The notes under the pieces were generated by a model. The model saw only the letters and a program-made list of their open reading frames with translations. It was not told where the DNA came from and made no database searches. The position numbers were made by a program, and so were the translations under genes. From Ariolimax columbianus (taxonomy: Eukaryota > Mollusca > Gastropoda > Stylommatophora > Arionidae), in NCBI GenBank assembly GCA_036924085.1, contig JAVGWX010000002.1:90301371-90365370 (forward strand): DNA of 64,000 nucleotides. The letters run 5' to 3'. Positions 52,521 through 63,860 of the stretch are shown here, in pieces; the first letter of the stretch is position 1; the number at the start of each line of letters is the position of its first letter.

Positions 52521-53746
52521 TGGGAAGCACATCAAGACCCCATTCAGCTGAAGATTAAAGTGACAAAGTGAGCATGTATATACACACATGTACTATTTTG
52601 ACTGTAGCTGACACTGCCCGCGACGATGAAGTGTCGGAGACTTCGTTGTGCACCAACTCAGCTATTTTATTGGAAGCCGAAAAGGAGTGGCAAGGAAAAG
52701 TGGTTGTATCAGTTTCTTTTCTCGCCTCCTAGCCATCACATCTGTAATCCATGTACTAATTTACAGTTGAGTAAACTAGAACGTCCCCTAATTTAATCCC
52801 AATGCCCGTTACAGTAGAATAATGAATGAAGCCACTAAACGTTCATGCATGTCGTAAAGGCAACTAAAGAGAGTTGTGAATGGGGCTAGCACAGTCATCG
52901 TGTAAAAAAAAACTGCTAGAGACACCAACAAAAGTGATGTGACGGTGATTTCGTAAAGGTAGATATATGTTGTTCCAATCCTGTACTCCGACTGGAGCCA
53001 CAGAGAGACAATAATAAGAGGAAAGAGGGTATTTCCCCCGAGCTAGATACACATGCAACTTAATAGTCGCTTGGACAAAATCCAACCAGGACATTTTGGT
53101 TATGCATGAATCCCTCTGAAACTGTTGAGCGTCATCTTTTTGTTCATGTCCGGCGCTTGCTGGTGTTAAGTCAGCGCTTCTTCCTCCGAGGCCAGAAAAA
53201 TGGAACACTCTGTTTGGGAGTAGACAACAGCTCACAAACACTTGCAGACACGACCATATGGCATTGGTTCAAAGGGCAGGGCCTACAAGCTGCCAACCAA
53301 CCCACGCAGGCTTCATGTTCAAACTTGATTCATTTCTATGTAATGTGTACGATGCCTAAGGATTTGTCAGGTGAGACCGCCCATGTAAGGTTCTGTCATT
53401 CTTGGCCATGTGTTAAGTCAAAGTAAAAAGTAAGATGGCCGCACTTTAGTGACTGCGCTCTCGGCTATCTCCGCTGTTTGTGTCACGTTTTTCGATGTTT
53501 GGTGGTTGCTGTTCGGATTATATTTCACAACTCCTTCACCAGGTAGTATCAAGTACTTTATTCTCTGGATTTGATGTGCTATCGATCGGTTATTCTATTT
53601 GTTATGCTGTATTTCGCTGCATTTCATACCTGGCTGAAGCAGTGGAAAACCAGTCCATGACGGAGTTCAACGTTCCGCTTAACTGCGCACCAGAATTGGG
53701 TAATGGGCGCTCCACTTGAAGTCCGAACATAGGGTTTCTTGGGTCA
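52521..53746. other. No recognised gene
   Basis: 53106-53426 (+) and 52864-53241 (-) are overlapping open frames without recognisable domains. Confidence 0.35.
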
Positions 53747-54175
53747 TTGACCTGTTCTCTTTCTATCTCTGACACGACAGTTCTTCGTATCTCTGGTGGC
53801 GCTTTGCCGATTATGGGGTCTATTTTTTCAGTTAGTGTAGGTTTTAGGCATCCAGTAACTATACGGTCTGTCTCATTTATTGCTGTATGTTTGACATGTG
53901 CAGAGTTCTTTCAGACCGGTGCGGCGAACTCATCTACAGAGAAACACAGAGCCAGTGCGGATGTTCTCAAGATATCTGGCGCTGCTCGCCATGTTGTGCC
54001 CGTCAGTTTTCGGGAGAAGAAGATGACGATGAGGAAGAAATTCAACAAATGTGACCCCTTATTCCCAAACTGGATAAGATGCAGTAAGAATTATAATAAC
54101 GCCCCTTTCGCAGAACTCGCATTGACCTCAAATAAATACCCGCCGCAAAAATATTCTGGATTGGAATGGAAATGA
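53747..54175 (+). CDS. Unknown 142-codon open frame
   Basis: The longest non-repetitive frame outside named elements in the right third. Begins MTCSLSISDTTVLRISGGAL, later AEFFQTGAANSSTEKHRASA, basic FREKKMTMRKKF, and ends YPPQKYSGLEWK. No domain recognised. No signal peptide is clear, and no splice context was checked. It may be chance or a fragment of an unknown element. Confidence 0.2.
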   Translation: MTCSLSISDTTVLRISGGALPIMGSIFSVSVGFRHPVTIRSVSFIAVCLTCAEFFQTGAANSSTEKHRASADVLKISGAARHVVPVSFREKKMTMRKKFNKCDPLFPNWIRCSKNYNNAPFAELALTSNKYPPQKYSGLEWK

Positions 54176-54509
54176 GGAAATGCTACTTTTTGTAAAGTTT
54201 CCCAACGAAACGAAATTATCTAGGAAATTAAAGAGGCATACGGCGGATATGTGAGCGAATGATGACGGATTTCAAAAACGCCTTTATTTTCATCGACTTA
54301 TTCTTCTTTTTAAAGGAAATGATCACATGCAGCGGAGAAGAAGGACAAAATCGAGAAGTTCCAAAATAAAGAATGAACGGGAGTGGTGTAGGAGAAGTGT
54401 CCAGGAAGAAGTGCCTTCTACCACGGAGCGTTGGATGTTTTTATTTGATCTATATTTTTGTTGTAGTTTGTAATATATGCATGATAATTATGCTTTTGTT
54501 GTTATTGTT
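54176..54509. other. No recognised feature
   Basis: Nothing recognised. Confidence 0.35.
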
Positions 54510-55045
54510 TGCCCACTTTCAGTATCAATACTCTTTTGTGCGCATGAAAAGGGCCGTTGGGGTGAGGGTTGGAGTAACTTTTCTCACATCCTGTGCATGA
54601 TGATGAAGGTGGACCGGGGTCCCCCAGGCGGTTGTGTTATGCCTGGATTCATCTGCCTGTCGATTACTGTAACAGGGATCACGTCGATCCCCCACGTCGT
54701 TAGCCAGGCTGCCATGAACACTATCCGTTTCCAGAGAGATCTGTGGAAGTGAGGTCGGGGTCTTGTCAGTATATTTTATCTGACCTTAAGATGTCCTATA
54801 AGTATATTGTACCTGACCCTGACTATCATGTCCGATCATTATATTGTACTCGCCCATGGCTAAAATATATAGTATAGTTTACCTGGCCCTGACTAACATT
54901 GTTTGATCATCATTTTTTGTTACTGACCTTGACTAACATGGTCTGATCAGTATGTTTTGCCTGACCTTGACTAACATGGTCTGATCAGTATGTTTTGCCT
55001 GACCTTGACTAACATGGTCTGATCAGTATGTTTTGCCTGACGTAA
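54510..55045 (+). mobile_element. SINE-like family C, copy 7, with expanded tail
   Basis: Best preserved copy: ctcttttgtgcgcatgaaaa, cacatcctgtgcatgatgat, cacgtcgatcccccacgtcg, gtggaagtgaggtcggggtc, gtcagtatattttatctgac. The 3' tail is tandemly repeated from 54885 as gaccttgactaacatggtct and gatcagtatgttttgcct (about 38 bp, 4-5 units). Confidence 0.85.
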
Positions 55046-55107
55046 GTCTTCTCTCCCCACACTATGGAGAGCTCCATTCCCGAATTCCCTTAGTCTGACT
55101 TGGTTAG

Positions 55108-55340
55108 GGAGTGGATGGAGTGAGCTAGTGGTTAAGAGACACGGCTCACAGCTCGAACGTGCTGCGTTCGCACCCCATCACAGCCCCGGCCCTTACTCCC
55201 GGGAAGCAAACCCTTAGAAAATGCAGGAAGCAGACCCTCGCAGAAAATGCATGCCGAAGTCAGATGCGCTGGGCCGACAGGCGCAAAATTAAAACCGTAG
55301 TGCAACGTACACCGCCTTGTGGAATAGAGAAATAAAGCGA
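55108..55340 (+). mobile_element. tRNA-derived SINE family A, copy 3
   Basis: Plus strand: head gagctagtggttaagagaca (A-box-like), gctgcgttcgcaccccatca (decayed B box), body ccgaagtcagatgcgctggg, ccgacaggcgcaaaat, tail gagaaataaagcgaaaa. Flanks cttggttag (55099) and cttggctag (55347) may be a 9-bp TSD with one mismatch. Confidence 0.85.
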
Positions 55341-55419
55341 AAATATCTTGGCTAGTCGCTCGCTCGTCCTCTACCATTGAGTGTACATGTTTTCTTTTCT
55401 GTTATTTATCACGCTTTGA

Positions 55420-55945
55420 GATAGAATGACAGCCTACCACCTGGTTATTTTCACTCTGGTGAGAGAATGCACAGACTGATACAGTGGGCCAGTGGTCCTC
55501 GTAGACAACTAACTAGTGATAATATCCAGGGTTCTGATTCTGTGATATATCATCATCATCATCTGTCCCGTATCCAGAAACATCATTAGGGCACAAATGT
55601 TGCAGATTGTTGAACCCGCTACTCCACTCGGTTTTTGCCAAGAAATTTGTTCTAGCTTTGGACCTTCCCGTCCACTCTCTCATGTTGTCTTCGCATATCT
55701 TTTTCTGCCTCCCTCTCTTACGCTTCCCATGAATACTGCTTTGCAGGATAAGCTTGGTCAACCAAGACTATCTTGAAACATGCCCATACCATGTGAGCTT
55801 GCGTGCTTTAACCACGGTAAATAGATATAAACCGATGGATATGTGCTACTCGGTAAGAAAGCCGGCGGAGGCTTCTCTGTTAGAAAGAGAGGCAGGGTCG
55901 TTGCTGAGATGAATGGTGCATAGTCCATAAATGGTTGGACCTCTT
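55420..55945 (+). repeat. Interspersed repeat (family D), split by a LINE fragment
   Basis: 55425-55545 and 55830-55945 together align with 62110-62345: gtgagagaatgcacagactg, gttctgattctgtgatatat, then atgtgctactcggtaagaaa and gttgctgagatgaatggtgc. The middle, 55546-55828, is inserted. Confidence 0.75.
55546..55828 (-). mobile_element. RTE-type LINE 3' fragment nested in repeat D
   Basis: The minus frame 55761-55513 encodes TKLILQSSIHGKRKRGRQKK, then EDNMREWTGRSKARTNFLAK. The GKRKRGRQKK block is the RTE C-terminus. The 3' end is the atcatcatcatcatc run at 55549-55563. Confidence 0.8.
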
Positions 55946-56059
55946 TAATGGGGGTCACTATCGTCTCTGACTCTCAATCCTTCTTTTGGGAGGTGCAAAA
56001 ATGGCTGGCTACGGCATCAGTGGATTGTGAGAATAGAGCCCTCGAACCACCATAAACAT

Positions 56060-56345
56060 GCGTGGATCTACTGTTCTGGCCGTGAAAGAGTTTTCGGGAA
56101 TGAGCGAGCTGACATCCTTGCCTCAGAGACAACCACAATGGAAATATAAGTAATGGATAAAAGCGTCATTTTGAAGTAGATCAACGACGGCCTTTTGAGT
56201 GAAGACACTGCAGTCGATGAACCAGTAATGCACATATTGCAGGATTGGAAATCATACTTGCGTCCAACGGAGAAAAGGTCGGAGCAGGAGTGTGTACACA
56301 CAGCGAGCTACAGGAACCATCAGTATCTACACAGAGCTCCTGTGG
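56060..56345 (+). mobile_element. I-type LINE fragment with RNase H end
   Basis: Plus strand: YCSGRERVFGNERADILASE, with GNERAD being the RNase H GNExAD block, then after a stop MDKSVIL, ILQDWKSYLRPTEKRS. Frame-broken. Confidence 0.65.
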
Positions 56346-56399
56346 ATCTACCTAAAGTGCAATGACGTCGATTATTATTAAACAGAACATATATATATG

Positions 56400-56580
56400 T
56401 ATAGGATGACCCAGTGATCTCGAGGTAAGATGTTCGCTTGAGTGCTGGAGGTCGCTGGTTCTAATCATGGTTGAATCTGGGATTTTTTCACGTGGATCAT
56501 CCGGTAAAAATGTATCCTGTTCTCTGTGTAGTGAGATGAGACACCCGCGAACAACTGCGCGCACGTTAAACATCTAATGG
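56400..56580 (+). mobile_element. Probable tRNA-derived SINE (family E)
   Basis: gtgatctcgaggtaagatgt (A-box-like), ctggaggtcgctggttctaa (B-box-like), later gtagtgagatgagacacccg and tgcgcgcacgttaaacatct, the layout of a widespread mollusc SINE type. A single copy in the window. Confidence 0.6.
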
Positions 56581-56983
56581 CAGTTGGAAATCGAAAAGAG
56601 TAGGCTTAACCGCCGTTGCCCGCGCAAAATTCAGGTTAAAAATCTGCTCAAATTGTTCAATGGATTCTCGCCCCGCATAGAATTTGTCGCAAAAAGGGGA
56701 CTTTGTGGCTATAACATCAGGTCTTGGTTATGTGGTTAGAGGAGCGGCAGAGATGGCGAATGACAGGCTGCGGGTCTACTTTGCGTGTCCACCATTATCA
56801 GTCCCAAAAATAGGCGATTGAATATTTCAGGGAATTCCAACCTAACGGTTAGTAACAGATACTGGTTTGACCTGGCAAGTCACCAGCGGATTTTCGCCTG
56901 CCAAATAAGTATGAAACGTATGAAACCTTCCCACGATATCTAACGATACAAGCGGACTGAATATATATTTGTATGTATGTCTT

Positions 56984-57028
<45 letters not shown>

Positions 57029-58039
57029 CTACTCTCATTATTATGTAAGGAGAGTCGCTCTGTTTGCTGGGCTCGTGAAACATACAATTTTGTAATTTAA
57101 GAATCCCTTATTGAATCCTCAGCACCACCGTTCGTTAAACAAACAGAGAGACAAGGGTTCCGGAGTCTTCATTGTTCCCGAGATTAGCTTTTGTTTAGAT
57201 GGGAGATTTCATGGCATGTAATGTCTGAGAAAAGGAAGTGTTGCAGGTATCGCATTGCTGGGTTCATTACATTTTCAAGTACTTATTTGTTAAACAAGGA
57301 TTGCTCTAAATAGCAAATACTGTCGAAACGAGGAAGTGTTGAATATTTCTTGTGATTCTGTCTCTAGAAATTACCATCGAAAATTGATGAAGTGGGAAAT
57401 GTTATAACCAATAGTGTTCTACCGATGAAGTGTTGCAGATTTTTCCTATCACCGTTTCTTAATTTTCTTTCGATAATTTGGGAAGTAAGAAGTTTCATTG
57501 CAGAAAAGACTGTAATCGATTACGAGGTAGAGACGACTTCGATCTGCGATCATTACGAACCTTCATACAAAGATATGTGGGAGCCTTGAGAACTCTCCAC
57601 TGCAACAACTTGTATCCAGACAACTGAACTTCACGTGTAAGCATAATCACATAACGTTACAAACGAGATTAAATGAGAACTGCGTTTTTAATTATAATTT
57701 TTATTTCTGGGATGAGAAGTTTCGAAGTAGGGGCTGAAGGTGCAGTAGTGAATTATCTGACAGCAGCCAGCGTCTCATAGCTGTCTGTTTGCGCTAGAGT
57801 CAGCAAACCAGAGCTGACTAAGACCTCATTCCGCATTCAAGGGTCGGTCCTGAAAACAAGCTGCGCTAATGTAATCTGGTTAAGAGAATAGGGATCACGA
57901 TGGATACCCAAAACGCAGTACTCAAAAAGGTCATCTGAAAGCTGATGTGTTGAGCCGCAAAGTGCAGATATCTCAGCCTTGCTGTAAACAACGACACAGT
58001 AGGATAATGTCTTTTTCATAATTTGATTCTTCTTCTGCA
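56581..58039. other. No recognised gene; (TA)n at 56983-57027
   Basis: A TA dinucleotide run of about 40 bp. The frame 57392-57589 has no recognised domain. Confidence 0.4.
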
Positions 58040-58195
58040 TTCGTTCTCAATCTCCAGATGTCAAGCCTTGAACCGGGCTTTGCAAGTAGCAGGATGTAGT
58101 CCAGAGAACGGAATTCTGTGTGTCGCTAGTTTAGAGCTTGACTGCGATATTTTCACCTTTTAGTCCGACACATCCGACTTAGGCAGTTTTCCAGC
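58040..58195 (-). mobile_element. SINE-like family B, copy 5 (3' half)
   Basis: gtagtccagagaacggaatt and tttagtccgacacatccgac match the family. The minus-strand 3' end reads gagaacgaatgcagaagaag, sharing GCAGAAGAAG with the LINE tail. Confidence 0.8.
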
Positions 58196-59085
58196 ACCAG
58201 ATAAGAAGAGGATAAATACTAAGTTTCATAGCCGAAAGTGACATCTTACAACTGTAACCAATGCTCGTTAAATGTTGAATATCAGGTGCGAAATTTGATA
58301 ACAGACACTGTCGTATGTGATTTTATAGGTAGAGAAAACAATGACGACAAGTGAGACGATATTCAAGAGAAAAGACGGGGTCCAAATTGAGCATACAATG
58401 ACATATTACCACAGACGTACTGACACTAGACAGGACATACAGTGAGTAGCGCAAAGGGAACGCGGGTCTCTGATAAACGATAACACCCTGCAGAGTGATA
58501 CTATAAATGGTATTGATGGGTCTGTGCTACGCAGTTGTCAATCAGATCCCTGTAAGATTTGTAAGTCAGATTGTGGCTGACCAGAGTGGCATGTACAGAA
58601 TAACAACCTCCAGTACGAGACTAGTGATGGAAGCAGTGACTGTAGCTCTGAGTTGTCGGTCGGAGGCAACGTTAATAAGGACAATCTCCATATCTTTACT
58701 TTAGAAGGGATTGCATGGCATTAGTGGAAGGGAGCTGTAGAGGTCTCAAACTTTTGGAGCTGGTGTGGGTTTAATGTCCTTGTCTTGTTATGTTGGGGTT
58801 CGGGGCAAAATAAGAGCCGAAGAAAACATGGAAATAGAAAACAGAAACGGATAATAGAGAAAGTGAAACAGAAAGATAGAAGCATAAACAGATACTATAG
58901 AACGGACAGTAGAGAAACATAAAAAAGAAAAGAGGCGAAACAGAAAAGTGAGACACAGGAAAGATTGAGATAGACACATTGACAACAGCGAAAAAGAAAA
59001 CAGATAAATAAAAAACAGACAAATTGAAAACAAGGGAGAATTAATGGCGCTATTCTTCGAGATATTGACATATGAACATATTCAT
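58196..59085. other. No recognised gene; purine-rich tract 58810-59040
   Basis: gaaacagaaagatagaagca-like low-complexity A/G-rich sequence. Minus-strand frames over it (58771-59022, 58788-59033) are compositional artefacts. Confidence 0.45.
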
Positions 59086-59765
59086 AATAGTTTTTTTTTT
59101 AAAAACATAAAGGTTTGTCCCATAGCAATTACACTACTGTCGGAGAATGAAGTTGTTAGAGACTTCAGTATACTCAGTCAAGGTTTGCCGCATAGTAGTT
59201 ACACTACTGTCGGGGAATGCAGTTGTTAGAGACTTCAGTATACTAAGTCAAGGTTTGTCGCATAGTAGTTCCACTACTGTCGGGGGAATGAAGTTGTTTG
59301 AGACTTCAGTGTACTAAGTCAAGGTTTGTCCTATAGCAAATACAGGACTTTCGGAGAATGAAGTTGTTAGAGACTTCAGTATACTAAGTCAAGGTTTGCC
59401 GCATAGTAGTTACACTACTTTCCGGGAATGAAGTTGTTAGAGACTCCAGTATACTAAGTCAAGGTTTGCCGCATAGTAGTTCCACTACTAGCAGGTGGTG
59501 AAGTTGTTAGAGACATCAGTATACTAAGTCAAGTTTTGCCCCATAGTAGTTACATTACTGCCGGGGAATGAAGTTGTTAGAGACTTCAGTATACTAAGTC
59601 ATTCAGTATACTAAGTCAAGGTTTGCCGCATAGTAGTTCCACTACTGTCGGGGAATGAAGTTGTTAGAGACATCAGTATACTAAGTCAAGGTTTGCCCCA
59701 TAGTAGTTCCACTACTGTCGGGTGGTGAAGTTGTTAGAGACATCAGTATATTACGTCACAGCTTG
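59086..59765 (+). repeat. ~70-bp satellite
   Basis: About nine units of aaggtttgccgcatagtagt, tccactactgtcggggaatg, aagttgttagagacttcagt, atactaagtc. One truncated join at 59600 repeats attcagtatactaagtc. Confidence 0.95.
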
Positions 59766-59854
59766 TATCAGGTAGGGTGCTCAGTTCCTTTCGTCGCTGC
59801 CTTTTGTCTTCCCTAGTCGTTTATCAGGTATTAATTTATCGCTGAGTCGACTGG

Positions 59855-59940
59855 AACGTACCAATAGCCGAGTTCGTACCCCGTACCTTTTCCATGAAAA
59901 GCAATGTGCTCTACCACTTCGCTAATCCTAGTTCATTCTT
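59855..59940 (-). mobile_element. tRNA-like sequence (SINE head or tRNA pseudogene)
   Basis: The minus strand reads ggattagcgaagtggtagag (A-box-like), gcacattgcttttcatggaa, then ggggtacgaactcggctatt (B-box-like, imperfect). The geometry is tRNA-like, but stems are not convincing and no body is visible. Confidence 0.45.
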
Positions 59941-60004
59941 AATGTTTACCGTCATCAAGGCCGCGTAGTTCTGTCCGCATCCATGAAAGCCTTCAAAACT
60001 TTAC

Positions 60005-60725
60005 TTACCGTTTAATTATACTGGTTTAGAAGAGTCATCAGAGGATGTAGACAACCAGTCATATCTGCATTAACCTAATATAAAAAATATGCACATTCAA
60101 TATATTCTTTAATGCATTAACTGTCTCTGCCTCCACCACCTCCTGGGGTAGTGCTTTCCAAACATTCACCACTCTGGCTAAAACAATATTTCCTTATATC
60201 TAATATTGACCTTTCTTTACTTAACTTGTATCCATGCCCTCTTGTTCCGTTGGTGGTTACATCTTGAAAAACTTGCTATAGTCTAATTTTACCTTCTCTG
60301 TTATTATCTTATAAACCTGTATTAAGGCACCTCGTATTCTTCTTCTTTCTAGACACCGTTGGTCGATTTTTCTGAGTCTTTCCTCGAACCTGTGATTCTG
60401 GAATCCCACAGATGTGTCGCTCTTTTTTGGATTCTTACCAGCATATTTATATCTCCTCTATAATAAGAACTACACACCTGTACACAGTACTCCAATCTAG
60501 GTCTAACTAATGCATTATACAGTTTGACAATCACCTCCTTACTGCTATGTTTAATATTTCTTTTTATCATACCTAACATTTGCCTTGTTCACTGCTACCT
60601 GGACTTGCCCATTCATTTTTCATTTATGCTCTATTATAACCCCAAGGTCTCTTTCCTTATCTATCACTCTAATATTGTTCTCGCCCATTCTGTAACTATG
60701 TGGCATAACTTTGGAACTTTGGAAT
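60005..60725 (-). mobile_element. CR1/L2-like LINE 3' fragment
   Basis: Minus strand: MLGMIKRNIKHSSKEVIVKL, then YNALVRPRLEYCVQV and RGDINMLVRIQKRAT, near-identical to 50391-50560 of the intact element. Further 3' (60400-60010) is frame-broken and ends with the ttctaaaccagtataatt tail. Clearly the same family, 5'-truncated. Confidence 0.92.
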
Positions 60726-61195
60726 CCCTGACAAGGCTCTGGGCTCTATCCCAGCCCGTCATTAAACAAACACAGGGACAGAAAACAAAATAGTTTGAGC
60801 ATCACACAAAATGAGACCCAATTAGCTAACAGCCAGAGGATTGAAAATATACAAAAATTGGAAGGAGTTGCTCAAGAGGAAAGTAGACGCGGATGTTACG
60901 GATTACACAAGGCGCACCGGCTTCTTTGCGGATCGTAGGGCTTCGTTAATCCATTAATCTAGATCTTTTCAGCTCCCTGTGGACGACAGGTAAACAAGAA
61001 ATGTATGCCAAGTCACAAAGCGTTGCCCTGTCTATATTTGGAGAAGTTTGGGTGGCTTAAGATTTCTACAGGATGTGGTCACCAGCTCAACCAATGCCCA
61101 ATCCTCCTTTGTGGATTTCCACGACAAGGTTGACAGGTTACAGTGTTGCTACTATTTGCTTCATTTTCGGGCACGGTAATTCACGTTATGACTGT
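60726..61195. other. No recognised feature
   Basis: Nothing recognised. Confidence 0.4.
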
Positions 61196-61935
61196 TACAG
61201 AGAAGGAAAGATTACCTTAGGGCCTCTTACAGAGAAGGAAAGAATATATTAGAATGTATTACAGAAAAGGAAAGATTATCTTAGGGCCTCTTACAGAGAA
61301 GGAAAGAATATCTTAAAGCCTATTACAGAGAAGGAAGGAATATCTTGGAGTCTATTACAGAGAAGGAAATAATAGAGCCTATTACAGAGAAGGAAAGAAG
61401 AACCTATTACAGAGAAGGAAAGAATATCTTAGGGCCTCATACAGAGATGGAAAGAATATCTTAGAGCCTATTACAGAGACTGAAAGAATGTCTTTGAGCC
61501 TATTACAGAAAAGGAAAGAATATCTTAGAGCCTTTTACGAAGAAGGAAAGAATAGAGCCTATTACAGAGAAGGAAAGAATATATTAGAACGTCTTACAGA
61601 GAAGGAAAGAATATCGAAGGACCTATCACAAAATAGGAAATAATATTTTAAGACCTCGCAGAGAAAGAAAGAATACATTAGCACCTGTTACAAAGAACGA
61701 AAGACTATCTTAGGACCTCACAGAAAATGAAAGATTATTTCAAGCCCTCTTACAGATAATGAAAGATTATTTCAAGCCCTCTTACTGATAATGAAAGATT
61801 ATTTCAAGCCCTCTTACAGATAATGAAAGATTATTTCAAGCCCTCTTACAGATAAGGAAAGATTATTTCAAGCCCTCTTACAGATAAGGAAAGAATACCT
61901 TAGGATCTCTGACAAAGAAAGACAGAATATCGTTG
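61196..61935 (+). repeat. ~33-36-bp satellite
   Basis: About 20 units of ttacagagaaggaaagaata and tcttagagcctat; a sub-array at 61735-61880 has homogeneous ttacagataatgaaagatta and tttcaagccctc. Confidence 0.95.
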
Positions 61936-62109
61936 TGCCTCTTATGAAGAAGGAACTCATAAAATTCTACAGTTAGGCATTTCAAATAACCGCTTATATT
62001 TTCCTGTATGGGTGTGAAAGCATGTCACAAACTTCTCACGCCAACATACAGTTTAAATCTCTAAAACAACTGCATCTGTTTACCTCATACACTTGACTTC
62101 ACACTGGAT

Positions 62110-62345
62110 TTTCACTGGAGATAAGATAGCAGACTACCACCAGATCGTTATCACTCTGGGGAGAGAATACAAAGACTTTTGCAGCGGGAAACTGGGCATC
62201 CAGGCTACATAAGCTAATCAATTAAAGTGTCCAGGATTCTGATGCTGTTATATGTAACGATAGATCTGTGCTACACGGTATGAAAGCCGACTGGGACTTC
62301 TCTGATAGAGTGAGATCCAGGGTTGCTGAGATGAGCGGTGCATAC
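62110..62345 (+). repeat. Interspersed repeat family D, copy 2
   Basis: Uninterrupted homologue of 55425-55945: gggagagaatacaaagactt, tctgatgctgttatatgtaa, gtgctacacggtatgaaagc, gttgctgagatgagcggtgc. Confidence 0.75.
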
Positions 62346-62470
62346 TCAATAATTTCTTCTTTTTCTCCTTCTTCTTCTTCGATCAACTGATGCCATGCTT
62401 TTAGTCCAGTGAGGTTCAGAAAGGAGACTGCGTTTCAAGTCTTCGTCGGGCCCTCACAGCTTTTCGAGTA
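62346..62470 (-). mobile_element. I-like LINE 3' end
   Basis: The minus strand ends ctaaaagcatggcatcagtt, gatcgaagaagaagaagg. Matches 24420-24460 (agcatcagttgatcgacgac). The 5' side is not readable as a long frame. Confidence 0.65.
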
Positions 62471-62675
62471 TTGTCGCTTCGCCAGGCCAGACTGCGTCTT
62501 AGAATCGGGCCGTGGTTCGTGCTAAGTGTGACCGCTTCTCCAGCCGACCCAACTGTAAATGGATACCTGACGTATGAGTTGGAGAAGACAAAAAACAGCA
62601 AGGAAGGGAACTGGCGACCCCATCTCACAAATGCTGCAGCATGGTTCTCTTCATCCCCGACGACATGTGTTGCCA

Positions 62676-62806
62676 TGGACCCGACCCTTACCTTTTTACT
62701 TATTATTGTCTTCCTGGGAACAACTCCAGTTGTAAAATGTTTGTCAAATAGAAAGCAAATCTATTTCCCTTGTAAATCGGATAGTCTGTCTCGTCACCAT
62801 ACAGTT
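62676..62806 (+). CDS. Possible first exon with signal peptide (speculative)
   Basis: An ATG in a good context (gttgccATGg) encodes MDPTLTFLLIIVFLGTT, PVVKC, then LSNRKQIYFPCKSD before a stop at 62807. A short N-terminus, hydrophobic core and small residues before Cys resemble a secretory signal. A gtaaat at 62772 could be a donor. No homology recognised; could be chance. Confidence 0.2.
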
Positions 62807-62944
62807 TGAGTGTGGTAGACAGTATAGCCATCTCTACCGTCTGTCCCCCATATGTCTCGTTCCGCAACCAGTTTGGGCCTGGCAAATCAAAAGCCGGAAT
62901 AGTTTGCAAGACTGAAACACTGTGGAAATGACAGATGCGGGACT

Positions 62945-62995
62945 ATAACTCTCTCTCACTCTCTCTCTCTCTTTCGCTCTCTCTTTCTCTCTTTC

Positions 62996-63034
<39 letters not shown>
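62945..63034 (+). repeat. (CT)n microsatellite
   Basis: ctctctctctctctttcgct and similar for about 90 bp. Overlapping open frames are artefacts. Confidence 0.95.
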
Positions 63035-63038
<4 letters not shown>

Positions 63039-63355
63039 CCGTGCGATGTTGCAGGTGGCAGCCTACGAGGGCTCAGGTACCAATTCGGCAATGCCCTGCA
63101 CCGAGTGTAATGATCTGAGTATTGCACAACGTTGGGGACACCCAACTCAGTTCTGCACTCCGGGAAACGTGTCTTTTGCCTTATTGCCAAACTTAAGCAT
63201 GGTGGAACTGAATGAATACGAGAGTCATTTCTAGATCCCGTAAGTTGGTGGAGACGGTAACCCTGCTAGAGGCTGCACAGAATTGATTTAGCTCTGCACT
63301 CGACATTGCACACGGTCGAATTATTTATTGTTTCATACATAACTATTTCACGGTT
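63035..63355. other. No recognised feature
   Basis: The 99-codon plus frame (62935-63234) includes the microsatellite; its end has CTECND and CTPGNV, but no domain I know. Confidence 0.35.
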
Positions 63356-63860
63356 ACGCCCTTAAACGGAGTTGAGGGTCTGCTTACATCCGCTCAGAAG
63401 CATAGTGTAGATCTGAATCTTTTCCTGAATATAAAATAAAGACAAGGTTAATGTCACATATAAACTGCGGTAAACATGTATCATCCATTGATTTTGTGGT
63501 TGTTTCATCAACGAGTATACGCTGTTAGTGTTTGCTCTCTGTAAGACCACATTACGTGGCATTCTCCTTTGATACCCAATTCTCAATATGCGCCGTATAC
63601 ACCTCATGTAATAGGTGTTGAGCCGCCGTTCCTGTTTAGTGTAAGTGCTGCAAGTCTCGCTCCCATACATGAGAGTGTCAAGAGTGTAGGTCTGATAGAC
63701 CTGGACCTCTCGTTAGTATATAATTTATTCTCTATGTTTCACGGGGTGGTGTGATTTCACTCTGCTCCTCTTGTGGATTCGACAGGATTGGATAGCATAG
63801 CGTGCCTTCTGTTTGTTCTTCACATACTGGCATATGGTCGTGTATTCAATTTGCTATTTG
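63356..63860 (-). mobile_element. RTE-type LINE fragment
   Basis: Minus frame 63670-63362: MYGSETCSTYTKQERRLNTY, YMRCIRRILRIGYQRRMPRN, VVLQRANTNSVYSLMKQ. This is the LLYGSETW ... LN.FH.RCLRRIL.I.W block directly after the RT thumb. Upstream on the minus strand to about 63860 it is frame-broken. Confidence 0.78.

Noticed and set aside
58771..59033. Hydrophobic membrane-like minus-strand frames (YLSVFFFAVVNVSIS...)
   Set aside because: Purine-rich low-complexity DNA read on the opposite strand gives Phe/Ser/Leu runs.
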